44,710 nucleotides of DNA, taken from contig JANQQB010000431.1 in assembly GCA_028285165.1 (NCBI GenBank), positions 1 through 44,710 on the forward strand, given 5' to 3'. Positions 9,018 to 17,325 of this stretch are shown in pieces. Source of the DNA: Rhodobiaceae bacterium (GTDB taxonomy: Bacteria > Pseudomonadota > Alphaproteobacteria > Rhizobiales > JANQQB01). Below the pieces are notes generated by a model. It ran no database searches, was not told the DNA's origin, and worked only from the letters and a program-made list of their open reading frames with translations. Position 1 is the first letter of the stretch, and each line of letters starts with the position of its first letter. A program made the translations under genes and the position numbers.

Positions 9018-10351
9018 GCTCGTCTCCTCTCCGCATCAGAAGTCGCGGTTGCACCGCTCCGCCACGTGATGGCCACGTGGACCGGAACACCCAGCAAAAG
9101 CAGCAGAAATCCGAAATAGACGACGTCCTTGCCGGCGCCGTAGATGGCCCAGATCGAATAGACGAACGCTATTCCGCCAAGCACAAAGGCTGGCCATCGG
9201 GGCGGCCGGGTCGCGCGGCCGTTGCGCAGCCAGATCATGATCTCGGCGAGCGCACAGAAAATGTAGGGAACCAGCGTCGTGAGCGTGGCCAGGAGGATGA
9301 TGAAGTTGAACTGGTCCACGAGCCCCTTGGAAAAGTTCATGGCAACGAGGCCGCTCGACAAGAGGCTCGACACCACCAGTGCACGGGCCGGCGTTCCTGC
9401 CTCGGTCGTTCTTTCGAACCAGCGCGGGAAGACGCCGTCGCGGGCGGCGCCGAGCGGGATCTGGCCGGTCAGAAGCGTGAAGCCGTTGAGCGTTCCGAAC
9501 GTGGAAATGCAGGCTCCCAGCGCAATCAGCGCCCCGCCGGTCGCGCCCGCCACATTGCGCATGGCGTCGGCCAAAGGTGCCGTCGACTGGGCCAGATCCT
9601 CCCGCGGCATCAGGCCGAAGACGGCCACCGTCACCAGAATGTAGATCGAGGCGGTGAGCAGCACGCCGAAGATCGTTGCGATCGGGATCGTGCGGGCCGG
9701 GTCGCGCACGTCTCCGGCCGGAACGGTCGCGGATTCCAGCCCGAGAAACGCCCATAGCGTCAGGGCCGCGGTTGCTGCGATCCCGGCACCGATGCTGCCG
9801 CCGGAGGGATTGAAGGGCTGCAGATTGTCCGGTTGAAGATAGGCAAGCCCGAGCACGATGACGGCAAGCAAGGGCAGGATCTTCAACACCGTGGTGACCA
9901 TCTGGACCAGGCTGGCGCCCTGAATGCCGCGAACATTGATGAGCGCCACCGTCCAGATCGCGACCAGAGAAACGGCCAGGCCGGCGCCGGCGTTCTGGCC
10001 GATCACAGGAAAGAAAAACCCGAGGTAACCGGTAAAGGCGACGGCGACCGCCGCATTGCCGGCCCAAAGCGCAATCCAATAGCCCCAGGCGACAAGGAAT
10101 CCGGCAAAGTCGTCGAACCCGTCGCGGGTCCAGGCATAGGGCCCGCCGGTGCGCGTTGAAATGCGGGCCAGACGACCGAATACAAGCGCCAATGCGATAG
10201 CGCCGAGCGATGTCACACACCATCCGACGATTGAGACGGATCCGTAGGGCGCGAGCGAAGCCGGCAACAGGAAAACACCAGAGCCGATCATGTTCCCGAC
10301 CACCAGGGCGGAACACCCCCACAATCCGATTTTTGCCGCATCGGACGACAC
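9014..10351 (-). CDS. APC-family arginine/ornithine (AdiC-like) antiporter
   Basis: 445 aa with about 12 membrane helices. The first helix carries [19 protein letters not shown], which closely follows the AdiC/PotE signature. The later segment [20 protein letters not shown] matches the AdiC helix 6 stretch that includes the substrate-stacking tryptophan. Family members exchange an amino acid for its metabolic product. Lying immediately upstream of arcA, with a 4-nt overlap, it most likely exchanges external arginine for internal ornithine. AdiC itself exchanges arginine for agmatine, but no arginine decarboxylase is seen here. The gene begins 4 nt after the YfcC-type carrier gene, so the cluster encodes two candidate arginine carriers. 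Confidence 0.88.
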   Translation of the reverse strand: MSSDAAKIGLWGCSALVVGNMIGSGVFLLPASLAPYGSVSIVGWCVTSLGAIALALVFGRLARISTRTGGPYAWTRDGFDDFAGFLVAWGYWIALWAGNAAVAVAFTGYLGFFFPVIGQNAGAGLAVSLVAIWTVALINVRGIQGASLVQMVTTVLKILPLLAVIVLGLAYLQPDNLQPFNPSGGSIGAGIAATAALTLWAFLGLESATVPAGDVRDPARTIPIATIFGVLLTASIYILVTVAVFGLMPREDLAQSTAPLADAMRNVAGATGGALIALGACISTFGTLNGFTLLTGQIPLGAARDGVFPRWFERTTEAGTPARALVVSSLLSSGLVAMNFSKGLVDQFNFIILLATLTTLVPYIFCALAEIMIWLRNGRATRPPRWPAFVLGGIAFVYSIWAIYGAGKDVVYFGFLLLLLGVPVHVAITWRSGATATSDAERRRA

Positions 10352-10355
10352 GATG

Positions 10356-11804
10356 CTAACCGATCAGGACGGCAATGCTCAAAAGGGCCATGAGCAAGAC
10401 CGCCAGGATGAGGACCAGGGGAAATACAAAGCGGACCCAGCGTTCATACGGCACACGGCCGATTGCGAGTGCGCCCATGACGACAGCGAATGTGGGATTG
10501 AAGAGATTGACCAGCCCGTTGGCCGATTGGTACGCGGTCACCACGAGGTGGCGCGAGACGTCGGCAAAGTCGGCCAACGGTGCCATGATCGGCATGGTGA
10601 GCACGGCAAGGCCGGACGAGGACGGCACGAAGAACGACATCATGACCTGGATGCCGAACAGGGTGTTGATGAAGAGCACTTCCGACAGGCCGCCGAGGCT
10701 TGCTTCGCCGGAATGCAGAATGGTGTCGGTGATCTTTCCCGCATCCATGACGACGACGATGCCGCGGGCAATGCCGATCACAAGGGCGACGCCGAGAAGA
10801 TCGCGAGCGCCATCCACAAAGGCATCGGTGAACCCCTTTTCGCCCATCATGGCGACAAAGCCGACCAAGATGGCGGCGGCCAGGAACAGGGCCGACATTT
10901 GCGCCATCCACCATCCCTGGCTGGAGACGCCCCAGATCATGACGACAAAGGTAAGGGCAAAGATGACGAGAACCAGGATCTGCGATCCGGTCAGTGTTGC
11001 ATCGGCGTCGTTGGCGCTTTTTGCAAAGACCGCGTCGATCTCGTCCTTGCGGTCGGCCACGATGGAGAGCGCGGGATCTGCCTTGACGCGTGCCGCGTAG
11101 CGCATCACGTAGGCGACGCAGATCAGCCAGCCGACCAAAAGGATGGCGGACCGCAACACGATGCCGTCCGTGAAGGGAATGCCGGCGGCGTTGGCGGCGA
11201 TGACGGTCGCGAACGGATTGATCGTGGAACCGAGCACGCCGATGCCGGCGCCGAGCAGGATCGTGGCGACCGCAACGACGGAATCGTATCGGGCGGCCAG
11301 CATCACCGGGATCAGCAGGCCGTAGAAGGCGAGCGATTCTTCGGCCATGCCATAGGTCGTCCCGCCGGCGGCAAAAAACGCCATGAGGATCGGGATCATC
11401 CAGTTCTCACGGCCGCGCAGTTTGACCATGGCCCGCGCGATCGCCGCATCGATGGCGCCCGTGCGGGTGACCACGCCCAGGAACCCGCCGATGATCAGGA
11501 CGAAGAGCGCCACATCGATGGCGCGTGCCGTTTCCGCGTCGGGATCGTAGAACCCGGCGATCGGGGCAATGAAGACGTCGACGATGCCTTGCGGAGCCGG
11601 ATCAACCGGCTTGTAGGTCCCCGGCACCGGGACTTCCCGGCCGAGTTCGGGGTTCAGGACACGATCGTACTCGCCGGCCGGGATGACCCAGGTCGCGGCG
11701 GCGACAAGCGCAATCAGGACGAAGAGGATGGTGTAGGCAGTCGGAAAACTGAATGACGGTTTTGCCGATGACGTGCCATCGGCGGCGGTATTGCTGTCGG
11801 ACAT
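10356..11804 (-). CDS. YfcC family membrane carrier (putative basic amino acid antiporter)
   Basis: 482 aa with about 12 membrane segments. It belongs to the YfcC/DcuC-like (C4-dicarboxylate anaerobic carrier) family: the N-terminus PTAYTILFVLIALVAAATW followed by IPAGEY, the segment GGTTYGMAEESLAFY, and FFVPSSSGLAVLTMPIMAPL are typical. Members are often found beside arginine deiminase genes and are presumed arginine or ornithine carriers, but this is weakly tested. The ATG at 11804 is chosen because GGAGG stands 6 nt upstream. An earlier in-frame start at 11843 would lie between the promoter and that site and has no good ribosome-binding site. It is the first gene of the anaerobic block and lies downstream of the FNR-like box. 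Confidence 0.87.
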   Translation of the reverse strand: MSDSNTAADGTSSAKPSFSFPTAYTILFVLIALVAAATWVIPAGEYDRVLNPELGREVPVPGTYKPVDPAPQGIVDVFIAPIAGFYDPDAETARAIDVALFVLIIGGFLGVVTRTGAIDAAIARAMVKLRGRENWMIPILMAFFAAGGTTYGMAEESLAFYGLLIPVMLAARYDSVVAVATILLGAGIGVLGSTINPFATVIAANAAGIPFTDGIVLRSAILLVGWLICVAYVMRYAARVKADPALSIVADRKDEIDAVFAKSANDADATLTGSQILVLVIFALTFVVMIWGVSSQGWWMAQMSALFLAAAILVGFVAMMGEKGFTDAFVDGARDLLGVALVIGIARGIVVVMDAGKITDTILHSGEASLGGLSEVLFINTLFGIQVMMSFFVPSSSGLAVLTMPIMAPLADFADVSRHLVVTAYQSANGLVNLFNPTFAVVMGALAIGRVPYERWVRFVFPLVLILAVLLMALLSIAVLIG

Positions 11805-11906
11805 GCGATCCTCCCCGGAGCGCATTGTCAGCAAAGCCGTCACGGCCCGCCGCTGGTCTCCGTGTTACGTCATGCGTGCAAATTACCGTTGTTGTTTTTT
11901 ATTATC

Positions 11907-11920
11907 GTGATCTGTATCAA
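11907..11920 (-). promoter_or_regulatory. FNR/Anr-type box upstream of the arginine deiminase block
   Basis: On the minus strand the bases read TTGATACAGATCAC, a 9-of-10 match to the FNR/Anr consensus TTGAT-N4-ATCAA. A weak -10-like GGTAAT follows about 29 nt downstream of its centre. This places the box near -40 to -41.5, the class II activator position. The yfcC start codon lies about 110 nt downstream. FNR-type activation under oxygen limitation is well known for ADI operons. The match and spacing are seen in the sequence; binding and the start point are inferred. Confidence 0.75.
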
Positions 11921-11941
11921 GTCCCTCGCGCCGAAAGACGA

Positions 11942-12280
11942 TCAGGACGCCGTTGCCGGCGGCGCGGCTTCGATGGCCGCAATTGTTCCGTCGGAAGAAA
12001 TATCGCAATTCAGCGGACCGTTCGGCGTCGTCAGGCCGACCCGGAAGGCGCCGTCACCGGTCGGCGCCGAGTTGACTGGCAAGACGCGGGTCGAATCCAA
12101 ATTGAACCGTGTTGCGGCTTCCGAGGCGCACAGTAATTGCAGGTCTGCAGGTGCGGTTTCAAGCGAACTTCGGATGGTGGGCTTCGGACCTTCGGACTGG
12201 GCCGCGCAGCCTGCCACCGCCAGGCCCGCCGTTACGAACAGGGCAACCCGGGCCCTTCGGTTTGTTTGCATCACGCGCAT
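11942..12280 (-). CDS. Small predicted lipoprotein of unknown function
   Basis: 112 aa. Not recognised as a known family. The N-terminus has two arginines, a hydrophobic stretch and a lipobox-like AVAGC at about residues 22-26, so it is probably a lipid-anchored periplasmic protein of about 86 residues after processing. The mature part contains one further cysteine pair position (CASE and NCDIS) that could form a disulfide. A very strong ribosome-binding site (GGAGGGGG) lies 5 nt before the ATG at 12280. It is about 60 nt downstream of the L,D-transpeptidase gene and may share its transcript. Its stop lies near the FNR box that serves the next operon. Confidence 0.72.
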   Translation of the reverse strand: MRVMQTNRRARVALFVTAGLAVAGCAAQSEGPKPTIRSSLETAPADLQLLCASEAATRFNLDSTRVLPVNSAPTGDGAFRVGLTTPNGPLNCDISSDGTIAAIEAAPPATAS

Positions 12281-12340
12281 CTTACCCCCTCCTGCTTTTC
12301 TTTTGCGGCTCTGCCCAAGCTACCGGCGCGGTCTCGCCCG

Positions 12341-13033
12341 TCAGACGCCGCGGAATAATGCGGCGCCCTGATTGAGCACGATGACTTTCGCGCCCACGGC
12401 GACGCGGGCGTAAAGATCCGTGACGTCGTCATTGGTCATGCGGATGCAGCCGGACGACACGTTCAGCCCGATCGACCAGGGTTCGTTGGTCCCGTGGATG
12501 CGGTAGATCGTGTCGCGGCCGCCTTCATAGAGATAAATGGCCCTTGCACCCAGCGGGTTTTCCGGTCCGCCGGGCATGCCGCCGGCCCATTTTGCAGCGC
12601 GTGCGTCCCTTGCGACCATCTCGGCCGGTGGCGTCCAGGTCGGCCATTCGGCGAGCCGGCCGACCTTGACAATGCCGGCCCAGCCGAACCCGTCGCGTCC
12701 GACGCCGATGCCGTATCGTACGGCCTGGAAATCGGGCAGGACGCTGTAGAGAAAGTGCTTGTTGCTGTCGATGATGATCGTGCCGGGCTTTTCCGCGGTC
12801 CGGAACGAGACCAGTTGGCGCTGGAACTCCTTCGGCGAGCGGCCGTGCGAACGGTAATACATGATCGCCTGACGGGAATCGTACGGCACCCATTTGCGCG
12901 TCGCGGGGTCGAGAATGAGCGACTCGCTGACGGCTGAGCTGCCTTGTGTCGGAACAAACAGGAGCGGCAGGGCGAGCATGGCCCGGCGCGACACCGGCCC
13001 GGCACAAAACCTGGAAGATTCTCGCGATGTCAT
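12341..13033 (-). CDS. L,D-transpeptidase (YkuD domain) with signal peptide
   Basis: 230 aa from the ATG at 13033. An N-terminal basic/hydrophobic segment (MTSRESSRF...RRAMLALPLLFVPTQ) looks like a signal peptide with paired arginines. The YkuD domain follows, with IIIDSNKHFLYSVLPDF at its start and the catalytic motif HGTNEPWSIGLNVSSGCIRM, containing the essential His and Cys. Such enzymes make 3-3 peptidoglycan cross-links or attach lipoproteins to the wall in the periplasm. The start overlaps the stop of the upstream binding-protein gene by 4 nt (ATGA), which favours it over an ATG at 13042. The coupling to a substrate-binding protein is unusual. Confidence 0.93.
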   Translation of the reverse strand: MTSRESSRFCAGPVSRRAMLALPLLFVPTQGSSAVSESLILDPATRKWVPYDSRQAIMYYRSHGRSPKEFQRQLVSFRTAEKPGTIIIDSNKHFLYSVLPDFQAVRYGIGVGRDGFGWAGIVKVGRLAEWPTWTPPAEMVARDARAAKWAGGMPGGPENPLGARAIYLYEGGRDTIYRIHGTNEPWSIGLNVSSGCIRMTNDDVTDLYARVAVGAKVIVLNQGAALFRGV

Positions 13034-14019
13034 GGCAACCATTCCTTTACCCGGTTGTCATTGCGTTCGATCCACTCAGCGGCGAAGTCCCCGGGATCCT
13101 GCCGGAGGACTTCCAGGGCATAGCTCATGGCCGTGATATCGTCGGCGGAGAGCGTCACCGCATTTAAAAATTTCGCCACCTCCGGACGTGTTTCGGCAAG
13201 GCCTGTCCCGTAACCGATGCGAAAGCCGGACTCGTCCCAGGCGCTCGCGGCTTTCGATCGTTCGAGCCAGCCGGTGTCGTCCTCGGTCGGCAGCACGATC
13301 GACCACGTGGCGGGATCATGGTCCGGTTCGTCGAGCACGACGATGTCATGAAGCTCGAACAGGTGATGCGGCGCATAACAATAAAAGACGATCGGTGTGC
13401 CCGTTGCGGCGGCAACGTCGACCCCGGCCATGGCGACGTCTTCCTCCATTTCGAGCAGCGTCATCGTCTCGGCATAGCCATAGCTTTTCGCGCGTATGCG
13501 TTCGATCAGGGTCGATGACCATGTCGATGCCCCGATCCACATCTCGCCGGTGCCGTCGCCATTTGTATCGAATTGCGCGGCGACCTCCGGTTTCGACAGG
13601 TCTGTCACCGACGATATCCGGACGGCCTCCGCCGTGGCGCGGGTGACACAAAGGTTCTGGCTGGCGGTGACCCCTTGCGGACTGAGCGTCAGGCTGCCGC
13701 GATCGGTCGCGTATTTTTCCACGAGCGCCGTCAGGTTCGGCAGCCAGATTTCAGGATGAATATCGATCGAACCGTCGTCGATCCCGGCAAAGATGCGCAG
13801 GGTTCCGGTCCGCCGGAGTTCGACGTCGAGGTCGAACTCTTTCTTCAGCACCTGGCTGATGATGTGGGACGTTGCCCGGGCCGACGGCCATGCCGGCACG
13901 CCGATGACGACCTTGTCGCCGCTTTCGGCCCGGACCGGGGCCTGGCCGGCGCCAAATACAAACAGACCCGCCGCAAGAACGACGAACACTATTCGTTTAA
14001 CGTGAACTCGATCCATCAT
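13030..14019 (-). CDS. Glycine betaine/choline-type ABC substrate-binding protein (OpuAC family), orphan
   Basis: 329 aa. A signal peptide occupies about residues 1-31 (VVLAAGLFVFGAGQAPVRA). The mature part starts VVIGVPAWPSARATSHIIS and continues with the paired-domain pattern of OpuAC/ProX binding proteins, including GSIDIHPEIWLPN and a MYYA-like FYCYAPHHLF stretch. It would bind a quaternary ammonium compound or related ligand in the periplasm. No permease or ATPase gene is nearby, so either it works with a transporter encoded elsewhere or it has another role. It overlaps an L,D-transpeptidase gene by 4 nt. AGGT lies 6 nt before the ATG at 14019. Confidence 0.86.
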   Translation of the reverse strand: MMDRVHVKRIVFVVLAAGLFVFGAGQAPVRAESGDKVVIGVPAWPSARATSHIISQVLKKEFDLDVELRRTGTLRIFAGIDDGSIDIHPEIWLPNLTALVEKYATDRGSLTLSPQGVTASQNLCVTRATAEAVRISSVTDLSKPEVAAQFDTNGDGTGEMWIGASTWSSTLIERIRAKSYGYAETMTLLEMEEDVAMAGVDVAAATGTPIVFYCYAPHHLFELHDIVVLDEPDHDPATWSIVLPTEDDTGWLERSKAASAWDESGFRIGYGTGLAETRPEVAKFLNAVTLSADDITAMSYALEVLRQDPGDFAAEWIERNDNRVKEWLP

Positions 14020-14342
14020 GAACCGTACCTGGGTTTTGCGCGTTCGGCGTCAATGGGTCCAAATGGCCGCACCAATCCCCCCCATTGCCGCCTTGCTAGC
14101 ATGGCACGCCAAAGTTGTCAGTGCGCTCGGTTGTCTTGGCCAATTTTCCAACCAAAGGTGTCTTCCCTATGGCACAGGATCGAAATACGGCCAGATTCAA
14201 GTGGTCATGCGGTCATTTCCGAGCCGATTTTGCTTCATTCTGCCACAACCGGAGGCGGAATTCTTTTGGGCCTGTGTGGTTGCCCGTTCCCAAGCCCTAT
14301 CAGGGGCCTTAAATTGATGGTGGCCAATCAGTGAGGTACGCC
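14020..14342. other. Intergenic region between divergent genes
   Basis: These 323 bases separate the minus-strand binding-protein gene from the plus-strand polyphosphate kinase gene, so they should hold both promoters. No convincing open frame, hairpin or recognised operator was seen. GAGG lies 6 nt before the ATG at 14343 and marks the ribosome-binding site of the plus-strand gene. Confidence 0.5.
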
Positions 14343-15827
14343 ATGTTCGAGTCGCTTCGCCTGGACCACACCTTGAGCAAGGCGGACTTCAAGGCGGAAG
14401 AACCGGACTTGCGCAATCGCCTGGTCGAGGCGCAACTCGACCTCCTGGAGAAGCCGGACTTTCCCGTTATCGTTCTTTTGTCCGGTATGGATCCGATCGG
14501 ACGCAGCGAGTCTACGAAACAGCTTCTCAATTGGCTGGATTCCCGCCACATCCGTCTGTTTGCCTCCATGCGCAAGAGCGACGAAGAGAGCGCAAGGCCG
14601 CGTATGTGGCGCTTCTGGCGTGCGTTGCCGCCAAAGGGCGAAATCGGGATCTTCCTGAATTCCTGGTACGAGACACCCATTCGCGATCATTTCCTCGGCG
14701 AAACCGGCGCCGATCGATTTCGCGAACAGATCGATGAAATTCGCCGTTTCGAAGAAATGCTGTGTCATGAAGGCGCGCTGTTTCTGAAATTCATGCTGTT
14801 TGTTCCGCGCGAAAAGGCCGAAGCGGAGATCAAGGCGTTCGGCAAAAAGGACAGTCCGCCCTGGAAAGTGTCCAAGGAAGAACGCGAGATCGGCCAGGCC
14901 TATGTCGAGCGGTACGACCACGCCCGGGCCGTGACCGAGCGCATGATCAGCGAGACCAGTACCGGCTATGCGCCTTGGTATCCGTTGCCCAGCGCCGACC
15001 CGCATTACCGCGATCTGACAATCGGGCGCACGCTTGCTGCTGCAATCCGGGCCCGACTTGAAGAACCGACCAGATCGGTCCCGGCAGGCGGCGCAGGGCT
15101 GGAAACGCCGCCGGCACCGAACCTCCTCGATGCGCTCAACCTGAAACTGACGCTCGACAAGAAGACCTATTCGAAACGCCTTGAAGCGGAACAGAACCGG
15201 CTTACGAAACTGACGCTCGGGCGCAAGTTCGAAAAGCGCGGGCTGGTGGCCGTCTTTGAAGGCAACGACGCGGCCGGAAAGGGCGGCAGCATACGGCGCA
15301 TCGTGCAGGCGCTCGACCCACGCATGCTTGAGGTCGTGTCGATTGCCGCGCCGAGCGATGAGGAAAAGGCGCAACCCTATCTCTGGCGGTTCTGGCGGCA
15401 CGTGCCCGCCCGAGGCGGCATCACCATTTTCGATCGGTCCTGGTACGGCCGGGTCCTGGTGGAAAGGGTGGAGGGGTTTGCAACGCAATCGGACTGGATG
15501 CGCGCCTATGAGGAAATCCGGACTTTTGAAGCCGAACTGACCGAATACGGGATCATTGTCGTCAAGTTCTGGCTGGCGATCGACCAACAGGAGCAATTGC
15601 GCCGCTTCAAGGAGCGGGAAGACGTCGAATACAAACGCCACAAGATTACCGAAGAAGACTGGCGCAATCGCGAGAAATGGGATGCCTACCGTGATGCCGT
15701 GCACGAAATGGTCGACCGCACGAGTGCCCGCCAGGCTCCCTGGACGCTGGTGGAGGCCAATGACAAGCGCTTCGCCCGGGTGAAGGTGATCAGCACGCTC
15801 AACGAACGGCTCAAGGCGCTTCTGTAA
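14343..15827 (+). CDS. pap: Two-domain PPK2 family polyphosphate kinase (polyphosphate:AMP phosphotransferase)
   Basis: 494 aa, the size of class II PPK2 enzymes with two fused PPK2 domains. They transfer phosphate from polyphosphate to AMP. The C-terminal domain (about 260-494) has an intact Walker A (FEGNDAAGKGGS, residues 305-316) and Walker B-like IFDRSWYGRVLVERV. The N-terminal domain (about 1-240) is degenerate: Walker A is GMDPIGRSES (48-57) without the lysine, and the DRSWY position is LNSWY. Catalysis should therefore reside in the C-terminal half. The start MFESLRL resembles the family N-terminus, and GAGG lies 6 nt upstream; a GTG at 14331 is less likely. It is a single-gene unit. 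Confidence 0.93.
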   Translation: MFESLRLDHTLSKADFKAEEPDLRNRLVEAQLDLLEKPDFPVIVLLSGMDPIGRSESTKQLLNWLDSRHIRLFASMRKSDEESARPRMWRFWRALPPKGEIGIFLNSWYETPIRDHFLGETGADRFREQIDEIRRFEEMLCHEGALFLKFMLFVPREKAEAEIKAFGKKDSPPWKVSKEEREIGQAYVERYDHARAVTERMISETSTGYAPWYPLPSADPHYRDLTIGRTLAAAIRARLEEPTRSVPAGGAGLETPPAPNLLDALNLKLTLDKKTYSKRLEAEQNRLTKLTLGRKFEKRGLVAVFEGNDAAGKGGSIRRIVQALDPRMLEVVSIAAPSDEEKAQPYLWRFWRHVPARGGITIFDRSWYGRVLVERVEGFATQSDWMRAYEEIRTFEAELTEYGIIVVKFWLAIDQQEQLRRFKEREDVEYKRHKITEEDWRNREKWDAYRDAVHEMVDRTSARQAPWTLVEANDKRFARVKVISTLNERLKALL

Positions 15828-16027
15828 ATCCGCATAAGGTCGCCGATCCCACGGTCAGCGCGTCCCGGATATTCAGAGGTCCTGTGTCTGCGAAATCCGA
15901 GTTCGTTGTTCTTTGCCTGGGTAACCAGCTACGAGTTTGTTACGTCTCACGAGGTTTCGGTCCCATCATCGGCGTTTGATGGAGACCGCTTCATCGGACT
16001 GGTTTTACGCCTATGTCTGCTCCAGCC

Positions 16028-16181
16028 CGTCATTACCCGATTTAATCGGGTAATCTAGAAATCTGTTCAGAAAAACTTTGCACAGACTGACTTTACGTCG
16101 TGACACGTTAGTATCGACGAAGGAATTCTGGAGCGGACAAAGCAGCGTCACTGGATCACCCGATAAATTCGGGTGATGACG
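16028..16181. repeat. Inverted pair of REP-like palindromic elements
   Basis: Two 31-bp elements, at 16028-16058 and (reverse orientation) 16151-16181, agree at 26 of 31 positions when one is reverse-complemented. Each folds into a hairpin with arms ACCCGA and TCGGGT around a short AT loop; the first has 10-bp arms ATTACCCGAT/ATCGGGTAAT. They begin CGTCAT and end TCTAG or TCCAG. They resemble the CGTCAT...CCGG...CCAG palindromes scattered through alphaproteobacterial genomes. The 92 bases between them show no frame. The second element runs directly into the tandem array. Confidence 0.8.
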
Positions 16182-16467
16182 AGCTGAGGTTTGTCGGGTG
16201 GTGCCAGGCCGTGGTTTGTCGGGTGATGACGAGCTGAGGTTTATCGGGTGATGACGGGCCGTTGTTTGTTGGGTGATGACGAGCCGAGGTTTGTCGGGTG
16301 ATGACGGGCCGAGGTTTGTTGGGTGATGACGAGCCGAGGTTTGTCGGGTGATGACGGGCCGTGGTTTGTCGGGTGGTGCCAGGCCGCGGTTTGTCGGTGA
16401 TGACGGGCCGTGATTGTCGGGTGGTGCCGGGCCGAAGTTTGTCGGGTGGTGATCGGCTAAGGTTCGT
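16170..16467 (+). repeat. 25-bp tandem repeat array, about 12 units
   Basis: Twelve consecutive units begin (C/T)GGGTG(A/G)TG and end GGTTTGT or close variants. Eleven are exactly 25 bp, and unit 10 (16395-16417) is 23 bp. Two subtypes alternate irregularly: those with GATGACG(A/G)GC and those with GGTGCC(A/G)GGC. The first unit begins inside the second palindromic element, and its first 12 bases are the arm of that hairpin. Because 25 is not a multiple of three, the array is not a coding repeat. There are no unique spacers, so it is not a CRISPR. Copy number is likely to vary between strains. Confidence 0.92.
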
Positions 16468-16580
16468 CGGCGGAAGACGGATTGGGGTCCGTTTATACAA
16501 AGACGGCGGCGTCGAACAACCCGGTCGTGCAATCATCGTATGATGGAATAGACTGGGCCAGTCTTGGGGGGAAAGCAGAC

Positions 16581-17297
16581 GTGGGCATCACAGCGACAAA
16601 ATCATGGGCCGTTGTCGGGCTGGCGGTTCTGGTGACCGGAATGACAGGATCGGAGAGCCGGGCGGCAGCGCCCGACCCCGACGGCCGCATTTACCACCGG
16701 ACCGGACAAACCGCGGTCCAATTGGTCGCCACAGGAACGCTGCCGCTTGGTGACGAAGCGGGCTACCAGGGTTTCGAATTGAGACGACAGGATACGCCAC
16801 TTGCGGCTCCAGACATCGAGGGCAGTGCGGACAGCCGGATCATCCTTGCGTTTTCCGACAGCGCAACGAACGCGACCGTCCGCCTGATCGGCGAAGTCGA
16901 GCGGGTGTGCCGGTCCGTCGCGCCGGAATACCGGATTTCGTGCCTGGGAGAAGGCTTCAAATGGGTCGCAAAGACCATGCCGAACCGTCCGGATTACCGT
17001 GCGGCGCGGTCTGCGATCAGCAAGGCGGGATCGCGATTGCAGGCGATCGCCAAACAGAACCGGGACCGGGCCGCGCCCGTCGGTACGACCACTCAAGGCC
17101 GCGAATGGAAGGCCCGCAAGAAGTTCACGCCGGTTGAAAAGTCGAAATTGCGGTCGGCCAATGCCGCGGCGACGGCGGCTATCCAGGAAACCGAGACCCG
17201 GCTTCTGCGCGCCGGCGAAAACTCGGAGAAGCGGCGGGTCCATTACCAGCGCATCGCCGCGGCAATGGGGTCGACGAAGCGCATTCTGCGATCCTGA
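16581..17297 (+). CDS. Secreted or periplasmic protein of unknown function
   Basis: 238 aa, family not recognised. A GTG at 16581 is chosen because a GGGGGGAAAG ribosome-binding region lies just upstream and it begins a clear signal peptide (residues about 5-30, ending near SRAAA). A longer frame from 16482 would put a hydrophilic stretch in front of that signal. The mature part has a beta-rich N-terminal section with one cysteine pair (VCRSVAPEYRISCLGEG) and a basic, helical C-terminal half rich in Arg, Lys and Ala (about residues 130-238). It is convergent with the CoA-transferase gene. No function can be assigned. Confidence 0.7.
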   Translation: MGITATKSWAVVGLAVLVTGMTGSESRAAAPDPDGRIYHRTGQTAVQLVATGTLPLGDEAGYQGFELRRQDTPLAAPDIEGSADSRIILAFSDSATNATVRLIGEVERVCRSVAPEYRISCLGEGFKWVAKTMPNRPDYRAARSAISKAGSRLQAIAKQNRDRAAPVGTTTQGREWKARKKFTPVEKSKLRSANAAATAAIQETETRLLRAGENSEKRRVHYQRIAAAMGSTKRILRS

Positions 17298-17325
17298 TCG
17301 GGCATGGCTCCGCGATGCCGTGCCT

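Larger units (their letters stand above)
15828..16580. other. Long intergenic region with palindromes and a tandem array
   Basis: These 753 bases lie between the polyphosphate kinase and a secreted-protein gene. The first 200 bases show nothing clear. From 16028 there are two inverted palindromic elements, then the 25-bp tandem array, and the last 110 bases should contain the promoter of the next gene. No frame here looks coding: frames through the array only reflect its repeats. Confidence 0.7.

Noticed and set aside
10356-11843. Earlier start for the YfcC-type gene at 11843
   Set aside because: It has no good ribosome-binding site, whereas the ATG at 11804 has GGAGG 6 nt upstream.
16170-16467. 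CRISPR array
   Set aside because: The units are back to back with no unique spacers, and no cas gene is nearby.
16011-16536. Minus-strand frames reading Pro-, His- and Ser-rich repeats
   Set aside because: They only translate the 25-bp tandem array; the period is not a multiple of three and the frame changes meaning with each unit.
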